Below, one piece after another: positions 1 to 11,200 of a stretch of 64,000 bases of DNA. The DNA comes from Maratus speciosus. Lineage: Eukaryota; Arthropoda; Arachnida; Araneae; Salticidae. Positions within the stretch are counted from its first letter, which is position 1. Every line of letters begins with the position of its first letter. Under the pieces are notes generated by a model. That model was not told where the DNA came from. It worked only from the letters and a program-made list of their open reading frames with translations, and ran no database searches. The stretch spans positions 345,489,087 to 345,553,086 of the forward strand of contig OZ010790.1 of the NCBI GenBank assembly GCA_963932465.1, in the 5' to 3' direction. Position numbers and translations under genes: made by a program.

Positions 1-130
1 AATAGCTCTTACGCGAAACGTGCAATTTCGTCAAAAAATTGCGAAAAAAAGTCTATTTTCGTCAAAGGATCTCAAAAAAATAACGCAAATTTCATCAAAA
101 TTTCATCAAAATTTCATCAAAATTTCCGTA
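1..130. repeat. Degenerate ~30 bp satellite, array cut by window edge
   Basis: Repeated units contain the words ATTTCGTCAAA and GCGAAAAAA (aatttcgtcaaaaaattgcg, then gtcaaaggatctcaaaaaaa). The array ends in a short run of tttcatcaaaa repeats near 120. It is the same family as the arrays at 1340, 13640, 20230 and 32640. Confidence 0.75.
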
Positions 131-135
131 ATGTT

Positions 136-1254
136 AGATAATTACTTAATGTAATATCTAACGGGGTTGAAAAAGTTATAGCAGAGTGACAAATTGCAGT
201 AAGAAGCGTATAGCTGATTTAGAAACCCCATAATAAACTTGAAACTTAATTTAAATAAAACTATAAGTACTTAATGAAGCTGAAAAAGAAAAATGAATTA
301 CAACGTAAATGGTGGACGAAAGAAAGATAACATTTAAAAGTAACTTATTAATATTTATTGATTAAAACAAAAGATAAAAACAAATAATAAAATGAAAATG
401 AAACATTAAATTTAAACAGTTAATGCTAAATGATTATGAAACAACAAACTTATCTGCTTTGACAAAATATGTATAAGAACTCATGGCATTTAGCGTAAAA
501 GCATCTCGAGAAAAACAATCGGATGAAAAACTATTGTTTTCAATTAAACATGACTTTCAATGCACCAGGACTCCATCTATTAAAAGCACAACAGCTTCTC
601 GAAAATAACTTGCTTCAATACATTAACCGGACGATAAACAATTTCACTTTAAAAATACGAACTCTGTAAAACACATGGTCGATTGTAAAACTTCACTTCA
701 AAGTCAATAGGACAATTACTTAAGAACATCGTATCATCTCGAACTACTTGCTCTCAAATATAAAGCTAACTTGAAGTAAATAAAAGTCTAAAGTCCGGCC
801 AAGGATTCAAACACTTCTCTAACATTGATACCAGAAACTAATTAAAAGACATTTCCTTTGAGTGTAGACTTCATAAAGCTGAGTTCAAAAACTGACAGAA
901 AAACATAACAGACGCCTTTAAGAAAAGTAAATGTCGGCACTAAACGCCAGACGACAAACACGTTTAAAAACTCGAAACTGTTGGATGTTCACGGTTCAAG
1001 GATATTTATATCACAGCCAGCCACGATAACAGTGCTAGTACGCAGCTCCGGACACGCCCAACGGTCAGCTATGAATAATTACTGAAGACGTAACCATAGC
1101 GACACCTGACAACGCTAGACGACTCACGCCATCTAGTGGCAGTTGGAAAAACCACGTAAAGATCGAATGGCAGGAAGTAATATAAACAATATTGTAAATG
1201 AAATCAATATTGTAACTAAAAGAGAGATAATAGAAATAAACAGAATTATATTAA
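136..1254. repeat. 1.1 kb dispersed repeat, copy 1
   Basis: It aligns by eye along its whole length with 18229-19385: both start at agataattacttaat, share TAATATCTAACGGGGTTGAA, GGACGAAAGAAAGATAAC and the late block TTTATATCACAGCCAGCCAC, and end at cagaattatattaa. The first ~30 bases form a near-palindrome (TTAGATA...TATCTAA). No long open frame, poly-A tail or clear terminal inverted repeats were seen. It may be a non-autonomous mobile element of unknown class. It sits between two satellite stretches. Confidence 0.8.
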
Positions 1255-1339
1255 TAGAAACCTAGATAAGAGAAAAGAAATAAAAAGATGTTTTTATTTA
1301 TAAGTAAGTGAGCTAAAACAGGAACTTATAGAATGAGAT

Positions 1340-2010
1340 GGAAAATGGATATTCATATGTACAGGGTCAAGAATGGAAAAGCTCAAATTGGTTATCACGT
1401 AAAAGGGCCGCGAAAAAATAGCAAATTTCACCTAAAAATCGCGGAAATAAAAGCTGATTTTTGTCAAAGGATCGCAGAAAAAGCGCAAATTTCATCAAAA
1501 TATCACGGAAAAAGAATGCAATTTTTGTAAAAGGCCGCGAAAAAATAGCGAATTTCGTCAAAAAAACACGGAAAGAAGAAGATTTTTGTCAAAGGATCCA
1601 CACAAAAAGCGCAAATTTCATCAAAGTATCGCGGAAAAAATGCGATTTTTCGTAAAAGGGCCGTGAAAAAATAGCGAATTTCGTCAAAAAATCGCAGAAA
1701 GAAGATTTTTGTCAAAGGATCCACACAAAAAGCGCAAATTTCATCAAAATATCGCGGAAAAAATGTGATTTTCGTAAAAGGGCTGAGAAAAAATAGCGTA
1801 TTTCGTCAAAAGATCGCGAAAAAATAGCGAATTTCATCAAAAAATCGCGGAATAAAGCCAAATTTCGTCAAAGGATCGCGAAAAAAGATCACATTTCATC
1901 AAAAAACACGATTTTCGTAACAGGTTCGCAAGAAAATAGCGAATTCCGTCAAAGGATCGCTGAAAAAATGCAAATTTAGTTAAAGCATCCAAAGCATCAA
2001 AAAAGATGTG
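1340..2010. repeat. Degenerate ~30 bp satellite array
   Basis: About twenty imperfect units share the core AATTTCGTCAAAGGATCGCG followed by AAAAAA and a variable dinucleotide. The open frames across it on both strands (short Lys/Phe-rich proteins) come from the repeat period and are not genes. The array decays near 2010. Confidence 0.85.
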
Positions 2011-3101
2011 CAAACCAAATTTATAGGTAGAACATTCATAAAATGGGATTTAATTTCTTTTTTATGAGATTCTTAAAAATACAGCATGATTTCAGTGTAC
2101 TTTGATAATGTTTTCAGGGGGTGGTGGACCAGTGAACCCCCCTCCACCTCCGTCTTTTTGCATTGAAATGTCTCCCACCTTTTGAAGATTTATGATTTGA
2201 TGCTTATTTATGATTTAGATGTGAATTTCCCTTCCAAGGAAAATGTCTGATTCCAACACAGATCTATGCTGATATAATTCAATGGGAAGTGCAATGAAAG
2301 CACCTATTATTCAACAAAAAGTACCCTTTACTTAACATAAGTATTCTTTTCTTCAGCAAAAATATCTTTTTCAATAAACACGTCTTGCCCCTTTTTAAAA
2401 GAAATGCGAACATTAGTGATACTTGTTAGTGGAACTTGATATCTTCTACTCTCAAATAAACATTATTTTACAACTAAAATTGTATCTTGCATTTTTACTT
2501 TTAAAAAAGTAAAGAAAATTTCTCTTAATATTTTTTTAAATATCTTATTTGAGTGCAAATAATACTGGTTTTAATTCATTATTTAATTATTATTAAAACA
2601 ATAATTAATGCATTTGTTTTATCTTTTCCAAATAAACATGTTTCATTTATTCCTTTAAAATATGAATTATTATTGATTGGGACCTGCTTTTGTAAAAAAG
2701 GGACCCAGATCTTTGGAAATCCTGGGTCCTGGGGACCCAAGATTTTTCAAGTACAGCGACATCACTGGGCTCATCAAATGCTTTAGGATCAGGAGCAAGT
2801 TGTTTGTCTTTAGAATTTAACATTTTATATGTCATTACCGATTTTGTAGCAGTTTGTAATCCAAGCCAATTTCTAAGTTTGTTTTGAATCATGGTGAAAT
2901 TAAAAAATATATATATATGTTCAATGCTTGCTAATGAAGCTACGCAATGAAAAAGATGGCATGCAAAATTTTGAAATATTTTCCAAGTCACTGTTTCTGT
3001 ATAAACTATGTGAAGGTCAAAGGAAGCTCGCTATTTTGCAATGTTCATTGTGATTTTTAAATAGTATCTCAGCTAATTATCAAAAAACTGGCTTTAAGGT
3101 G
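2011..3101. other. Intronic, no recognised feature
   Basis: AT-rich intron. A G/C-rich patch occurs at 2117-2155 and a block with repeated GGGACC/GGGTCC words at 2690-2750. The 114-codon minus-strand frame at 2647-2991 has no recognisable domain and no splice context; I treat it as chance. Confidence 0.5.
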
Positions 3102-3109
3102 ATATCTTC

Positions 3110-3936
3110 CAGGGTTCGGTGATATATATCAATGGATATATATCCGATATTTATTTTCAAATTATCGTGAAGTTATATTTTCATATATTTGATACTAATT
3201 TTCAAAGTATTGCATATGATATTTTTGTTATTTTCACTTAAAACAAGTGTAAATGAATTTTTTAACTGTTATTGATTATGTTATTCTGTAGATAAGAACT
3301 TTTGCTTTGGCAGGCTGTTTTTAGCTTCCCGACATCCCCCTCTTCCATAAAAATAATCTTTTCCAAGCTTTACATTTGAAGCTTAATTTTTTTAAATGTA
3401 GAACCAATAGTTACAATATTTACTTAAAACAGCTATTGACAGATAAACTGTCTAATTTAGAGAAGTTATTTACAGCATCATTAGAATCTTTTCTGATTTT
3501 AGTTTTCTTTAGTTTAAACTATACAACATGTTAGAGAATGAAAGAGCACACAAGCTTACATTTATGTTAAATTATTCAATTAAAAAAAAATTATTTTGTA
3601 TATAATTTTGTTGTATAAAACACAAAATTTCCTGGAAACTTGATAATCAATCCTATAGTTTGTTTTTTGTGAGTATAAAGCAAATAGTGTGTTTTCGATT
3701 AGTTGATCTTCAATTTTGTTACATAAGTGAAAAAAAGAATACATTTAGAATATTGTTTTATTAAGTTTTCATTTTAAATGCAATATGTTTTAGTTTTTAA
3801 TTCATATTAGGTCTGTAAATATTTATAATTATCAATAAATTGACTGTTTTGAAAATATCGGATATATATTGAAAATATCCGATATATATCAAAATATCGG
3901 ATATTTTTGAAAATATCATGATATTTACGAACCCTG
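3110..3936. mobile_element. hAT-like MITE with 8 bp target duplication
   Basis: It starts CAGGGTTCG (3110) and ends CGAACCCTG (3936). It is flanked by the perfect 8 bp direct repeat ATATCTTC at 3102-3109 and 3937-3944. Inside each end are inverted tracts of GATATATATC/ATATCGGATAT type. The 827 bp carry no transposase. CAG...CTG ends with 8 bp duplications are typical of hAT elements. Confidence 0.82.
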
Positions 3937-3944
3937 ATATCTTC

Positions 3945-4258
3945 AGAGCACAGCACATATACAGACTGACAAACTTCTATCTTTATTATTTTAGATTATA
4001 CTGTTTAATGTAGTTCCAGAATGTCTGTCAGAGATCCAGTGTAGAAGTTCAGGAATCATATTGATTCAAATATGTAACCAACAGTTTGTAATAAATACAA
4101 ATTTTTGCCCCACAATTTTTTTTAAATGAATTTCTTAAAAATTTTAATATTAAATTCAAACATATACTTACATCATAAAAAAAAACTTAAGAGTTTAACT
4201 CAAGAGTTTAAAAGTTGCCAACATTAAATGTTGTGAAAATAGAAATATACTTGATTAA
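3945..4258. other. Intronic spacer, no recognised feature
   Basis: AT-rich sequence between two mobile elements. I see nothing in it beyond a poly-A run near 4178. Confidence 0.5.
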
Positions 4259-4260
4259 TA

Positions 4261-5001
4261 CAGTCGGACCTCTATTTAACAAAGTCGCTAAATCCCGAAA
4301 AAAAGTTCGTTATGTGGAAAATTCGTTAAATAGAGATGAACCTTTTTAAATACTTTAAACTACACAAAACAGATTTTTTATTCATAAACACTAAGCATTA
4401 TTAAAAAACTTAACTAATCACACTTTTTTTTTGTAAATCATATTATTTTTTTATTATTATTCATTTTACCCATCAAAAAGAAATCTGTAAGGACAACAAG
4501 AATTAAAAAATACCTTGTCCAGAAATACACTGTATTTTCAGTTTTAAGAAAATATTTACATTAAAATTAATGAATTTTAATGACATTATCGTATTTATTA
4601 TAACAAGTACTGTATTACTGCATGTGTCCTTAAATTTAATTACTGAAACTTATTTACTACAGAACAGCCCTTTTGAATGTGAAAGGGGGATATTGAAAGT
4701 TTGCATTTCCTGGATGGAGTGTAAAGAACGACAGGGATTTTACGTCTCTCGTTGAGTGAGGCACCTGGTAAAACTAATTTAAGGTTATTGAGCATTATAA
4801 AATGTGTAAAAGAACGAATAATTTTGAAGTGTCCGGAAATATTTTGAGAAATAGGGAGAAAAAAAAATTATAAGAAAAAGTTCGTTAAATAGAGAATACA
4901 CTTAGCTATTTGGAGGATATTTTACGAAGAAATTCACAAAATGTTGTTGGTTCCGAGGAAAAGTTCGCAAAATAGAGGTTCGTTAAATAGAGGTCCGACT
5001 G
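4261..5001. mobile_element. Tigger/pogo-like MITE, family 1, copy 1
   Basis: Terminal inverted repeats read CAGTCGGACCTCTATTTAAC on the left and the complement on the right, ending GGTCCGACTG. TA flanks both sides (4259-4260 and 5002-5003). Further inside, the motif AAAGTTCGTTA...AAATAGAG recurs inverted. It is 741 bp with no transposase. A second copy in the same orientation is at 22915-23803. The TIR type and TA duplication fit the pogo/Tigger group. Confidence 0.85.
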
Positions 5002-5130
5002 TACATATTAATAATTGTGTAAATGAAAAACCTTATAAAGTCTTGTTTTAGAGCATTAAAAACTTAATTTTGTTTAAAACTAATACATAAAGTTATCTTC
5101 TGTTACTTTTCTTATGCACATATTTTTCAG

Positions 5131-5252
5131 ACAAATGGACATACTGGTATAGTAAATGATGTATGTTGGTGTACTTCTACGGGCTCTATTTTCAGTTGCT
5201 CAAGTGACAAAAACATTATCATTTGGGATGTTTTTACTGGAAAAGTTAAAAC
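5131..5252 (+). CDS. WDR43: WDR43 exon A (WD40 blade)
   Basis: The acceptor is a pyrimidine stretch ending ttttcag at 5130 and the donor is gtgtgt at 5253. The exon is read from its first base (phase 0) and gives TNGHTGIVNDVCW then SIFSCSSDKNIIIWDVFTGK, with the GH and WD signatures of a WD40 repeat. It ends after two bases of a codon that exon B completes. This is the first exon I can find; the intron before it covers the rest of the left end of the window. Confidence 0.92.
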
Positions 5253-8200
5253 GTGTGTATTTAATTTTTCTTTCTATTTTCTAATGATTTTATTTTAAAC
5301 ATTAAAAATAAAATAATGTACATTATTTTATTTCAGAAAATGGAAAGGGGATAATATTGCTGTACATTCTTTATGTATAATTGATTGCAATCTTTTACTG
5401 TCTGCTAGTAATTCTATAAAATTATGGAATATTGAACAGAAGTCTGTTATAAAGGTATGTTTTTCCATGCTTAAACACCATATTTATTCAAATCTAAGAT
5501 GCACCCTATTTTTCAGGTGTGAAAATAATAATTTTCCTTTGAAATAGGCAAGAAAATTTAAAAAAGGAAACTTATAAAAATCTTAATTTATTTATTGCAC
5601 ATATTTTCTCAAATTAATATTCATTGCTCATAGAAATCTCTCCATCTACATCATCAGATGTTTGGCGGCATGAGTCTTCATTGCTCATTTCAGATATGGC
5701 TACTTTGCTGTTGCTGAATTGTTTATAGTCAGCATCATCTTCAGTCGCATACATCTCATTAGAAATGCCACATTTGAGGAAAAAAACCTCTCGATAAATC
5801 ATTAGCATTAAAATCCCACCTATAAAATACATTGTGCTATTACAGCTAGAAAAGGTTTATTTTTAAACAAATGTACACAGTTCTCATTTCTTTGTTTCCT
5901 CGTATATGTGATGCATTATAATGCGAGATAATTGCTACTTTAAAAGGGTGTATGAAGCAGATAGAAAGTAGTTCCTTGAGGCGCAACAATTAGATCAGCT
6001 GTGTCTCTTGAAGTCTGTTTTTTACAGAATCCATTGTAAGCTTCTTTAACAAAAGTGATATAAAAATGAAATTTTAGACAGGCAACTAAAAAAAAAGTCA
6101 AATTCATATTGCTTCTACAAGAACAAGAAAGGAGAATAAATCAGCTTCCTAATATAAACCACATATATCTCATTTTATAGTATTGCTGATTGCAAGATGC
6201 ACCCATTAAAGTAGATTTGTTTTTAGGTGAAAAAAATGAATAAGATTTGAATAAATATGGCACTTTTAATGTTCCTTAAATTGCAGGTATTAGAACTAAT
6301 TACTGCTTATTTTATAATAATGTTATTTTTCTTTCTGTTTCATTAAATGTAGGGGATTTGTTATATTTTTGCTTTTATTGAAATATTTTTCTTAAGATTA
6401 ATGATTGTTTCTGTATTATAATTAAGGGATTAATTTTAATGTAAATATGAATTTCAAAATTCTTTTTAAAACTGGTATTGGTATTTATACTAAACCAAAG
6501 TGATTTATTGCATGTGACCGGACAACATTCATATCACAAGCTGTTTTAAAACTAGATTCTGTGTGTCAAAAGGAACAAGTTTGTTATATTTTGTTTCCAA
6601 TGATATTTTTTCTCTGCATCTTCTCCAAGAGCACAGGTGGTTCACTAAACAATATTGCTTCATCATCAAGCATAAGATGTATAAAAACTTTCTGTTAAAA
6701 ATTAATCAATCTAGATTAAGATTTGCCTGATTTATAATATTTGCAGAAATCTCAGAAATCACTTCCAATATAGATGAACCTTACAAAGAACAGTAGTTTT
6801 AAAAATTTGAAAGCATGCAAAATGGTTCATTATTTTACATTTTATAGTTAATACTAATTATTTAATAAAATATCATTTTCTTTGAAACAATTTCTTTAGT
6901 TACTGTAATTTTTCTCCCAGAAATAAACATTAGGCACTAAAAGTTTTCTGCAGAGATCTGCTTTTTTTTAAAAAAAAAAAACCTTTCTGGCTGTTTCTAA
7001 GATCAATGCAAATCCATCAAGAAATTGAGACAGAAAATTAAGAGGGGGTTGTCAATAGCAAATTCTTTCTCTATCGTCGGCAATCCACAGCAATAATTTC
7101 TGACAACTGCAGGTTAGGGTCATCGTGTTTCAACCAGAGGCGGAACTCTTCTCCTGATGAATGTGATGCATTCCAGAGACTCTGAAAATCTAGATCATTT
7201 TCTCATAAAAAATTGTAAATTTCGTTGATCAGTCACAAAAAAAATCATGAATTTTGTCAAACGATTGTGGAATAAAATCATGAATTTCGTCAAATGCAGT
7301 GTTGTAGCTGTGGGGGGAGAGGGTCAGCCCCACCCTGATTTTTATTTGCAAATATATATATAACCTTATAAGATTTTGGAAAATAATTCTGATGTAAAAT
7401 AAAATTTCTAATGCACTACATAACATAGTTAAGTTTCTTTTCTTAGAGATTCTGAAATTTTACAGAAAATGGGGTGTCTAAATTAGATATGCACCATTGA
7501 ACAAAAACCTACCTATCCAACGAATGAATAGCCAAAAACAAACTTTAAAAGAAAGAATTTTCTTCTACATATAGGCACCACGTTGACTTATGTGGACTAT
7601 GGGATGAGTGATAAGCACCCCTGTGATTTCTTATGTGGAAGGGCAAAAAGTAAATAAAGAATGGTATGGTCATTAGGGTGGGATGAGTGATAAGCGTCCC
7701 TGTGGTTTCTTATGTGGAAGGACAAAAAGTAAATAAAGAATGGTATGGTCATTAGGGTGGAACGAAAGTATAGGGCAAAATATTTTTTTCTGTAAATAAT
7801 TTTCTAATAGCAATTAAAAGTTGTCTTTGTATGTTAACAATAAAACTACGAAGTTTTTTCGTTCTAAATTTTATATCTTGAGGTGCCGCAAGAGTCTTAA
7901 AAATAAGTTTTTTTTTTTACAAAAAGTCCAAATTTAACATAAAATTATAATATTTTTCACTGTTTTATTTTTACATTTTTAAAATCAAATATTATTTTTA
8001 ATAGCAATATATAGATGCTTCTTTTTTATAACAACAAGAATATTAAATTTAATTGATCTAAATTTATGCAATAATTTTCTGCAAAAGTGAAATAAATGAG
8101 CTTTTTTTTTTTTTCAAAAAAATCAAGATGTAATATCAGTTTGAATTTAACTGTTGTAATTACTTTTTTGCTTACAAATAGTTGTTCAAACACAGTTTTT

Positions 8201-11200
8201 AAAATAATATGTAAAACATTTTAAAATAACTAATTATTAATAAAAATAAACTTACCAGTGTTTTGGGTCATTTTCTTTTAAAGATTTTTTGAAAAGGGAT
8301 TAAACACAAGCATGCAGCATAAACAGCAACAAGTCACTATAATTGAAGAAAATAGAACAAATGTCATGACATAATTAATAACCAGTGTTATTGAAACAAA
8401 ACAAATATTAAAGAATAATTAGAATATTCCATTACATTATTAGTTTCACATTTATTTGGTTTTTAAATTTTCTTGATTATTAGATAAAATGTTTTTGGTC
8501 TCAAATTTTGGCATCATCTTCTGCAAATCAATTGATGCTTTAATAAAGTCTTTTCTTGCTTCAGGACCACAGACACTTATTGACGACTCTGTCGCAAGCT
8601 TTATAATTATCTGTACTGCTTATGTATTACAGGGTAAACGAGGGAAATCTATAGGTGGCAAATGGTAACTCGATTCTCTTGCTTCATATGCATTTTTAAA
8701 TTCTCATCAGTTATTTATTTTGTCATTGGAGGCTCTGTGATTGCTATATCCGCCCACTAAATCATATCAATATAATCTTCAGCATGAAAATTGAGCTTGG
8801 GGACCACAAACTTTCTGATGCCATTCTTTTCTTCCAAACTTGCTTTTAGAAGCCGGCGAAGACCCAACTCTCTTATGTGCTTTTTCTCATCACTTAACAT
8901 ACAGAGAAGCACGTTTTCTGGGTGAGCGTAATAGCTATTTCTCTGAATAACTGGGTCAATTATTTTTAGATGTTGCTCACAAAGGTAACAAGAAAATTTT
9001 ATCAATCTCTAAAAATGTTTGGAACCATTTACACTTGATGGTTTAAGCTTAATATGGAACCAGATGGGGGCATAGACTTTCATAACATACTTTGTTAAAG
9101 CTTTAAGGTGATCGGAAGGATTCTCTATTTCAACATATAACCGAAGAATGTGACTTGCTAACGTATGCCATCGAGAATTTGTCAACTTTCCTGGTTTTTT
9201 AAAGGTAAGATCTGGAATGCATGCACCGCTTGGGATTGATGAGCACATTTCAAGTAAATATTTTTGGTGTGTGCTTAAATCTTCAATTATTTTAACATTA
9301 GGAAGGTTGTATTGTATAAGCAAGAACTTAACCACTGGAAGTTCATTATAATTTCAAGTTGTTTGCATAAAACCCCGCCTAATTCATTAGGGCCCTTTGT
9401 TTTTCCGTCTAGTTCACGAAACAGGTGGCGCAAACGCAATGCATTTAAGTGGAATAAACAAATCAGCCACTGCATTGGCATATTTAGATCTTTTTCTATT
9501 AAAGCAATCAACCGTTATTAACTCTAGTATTTGTGGTTGTCCCATTACACCCAATAGCAGTTACAGTTGATATGTTCAAATGATTGTTACCATTAAAGTA
9601 TGCTATTATGCTATAGCTTTGCCTGTTCCAAAAGCAGGAGTTACATGCCCTAGAAAGGAGGAATTGGGCTCTTTTACTAAAGAAATATATCCTTCGATGA
9701 CTGTCTTTTTGTAAAATTTGCTTCCTTTTTTATCTTGCACAATTGTTTTATCTTTTCTTCCATCGAAAATCAAACCTATATTTTCTCCAACTTGGTTAAG
9801 GCTTCTTACTATCTCTTTTGTTCAATTCTTGGCTCTCTCTCTTCGAATTTTCATCCTATCAATTACCTTACTTTTGTTCTCCTCTGTAATCATTCCAACA
9901 TCTTTAAAAACAGCACTTGTGATAGTTGCAGCAATTCTGTCTGAAACCCCAGTTCAGTCACAGGCACTTGCTACTGTTGGAAGTACTACTCGCATTTGCT
10001 CGCTTGTAGTTGAATCCAAAAAAGAAGTAGAGGAATTTTTAGGATTGTATGTTAAGTTTCCTTTTGATGTTTGCTCAGGATCTGATTGAATGGCATCATT
10101 TTCATCTTTTCTAGTAGCTTTAACTACTAATTTCTGATTGTACTCTTACTTTAATTGTTGCTGTATTACCTGTTGCTTCCTCTCTTCTCTTTGTGTTAAA
10201 ATCTTGGAAATAATTTTATCTACTCCACTTATACACATTTTTCTCACTGTTCTTTGGTCACGTAAAAAATCTTGTTCAAGTTTAGGTATTTTGTTTCTTT
10301 TTTCGCACTTACAGACAGAAAACTTTTTGCACTTACAGGCTGCTACATCAAAAAGACGTTTGCTTTCATTTTAAAACTTTGCTGCAATTAAATCATATTT
10401 TTCTGTACTTTTCTACCTTTTGATCTTAAAATACTTCTGTATTTATCGTGATAGGTTTTTTTCATTTGTAACATGCGAAAGCGAGATACTACAGGAATAG
10501 ATGCTTTCGACCAAATAGACTGAAATTCCTTTTAAGAATATCAAGTATTTCACACTCGCCGTTGGTTCTTTTGATGTTTTGTCTGATTTCAGCTCATGTC
10601 GAATATAAAGTTAATATTTCATAATGTCATAATAAGTTGGAAGACTTAAATCACTTAATTGTTTAGGTTACCCAAAAATTGGGCATTCTAACTTTTGTCT
10701 GCTCTAAACTCTGCCATCACACTAAAGATAAAGTATTAACTAATAAATTATTATACTAATATTCAAGCTGACATATTCATAAACAAAACAAAATCCAGTA
10801 AAGAACAGCATAAAAACATTTGTTACTCAAACGATTCGTTTGCCTCCACTGACTGACGACAGAAACATGTGACCAGACCATTGCTACAGCTACATCCTTC
10901 TCTTCCTCCTCCGCCACCCTACACCAGCCAATAATATTCCGCCTGAATCAAGGTCACTTCAAACCACATACTGTTCTCTTTTTGAGTATTAATTTTCAGA
11001 ACTAAAAAATGTTTTGCCGCGTTTTTAAGTTAAAAGTAAGGTTAATCCTTCCTATTACACAATACAAAAAATTATATTAAATATTAAAATCTAAAAAAAT
11101 TGAATTTAAAAGATGCAAGATTTAGTAGCATAAATATTAAAGGTATTCAGTATAAAACTATAAATATCTACTGTAAAGTAGTTATGTGTATTATATAAAA

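Noticed and set aside
2647..2991. 114-codon minus-strand frame
   Set aside because: No recognisable family or repeat copy; consistent with chance in a long intron.
9718..10089. 123-codon plus-strand frame
   Set aside because: It lies opposite the decayed transposase on the minus strand, whose translation is the one with family-like motifs.
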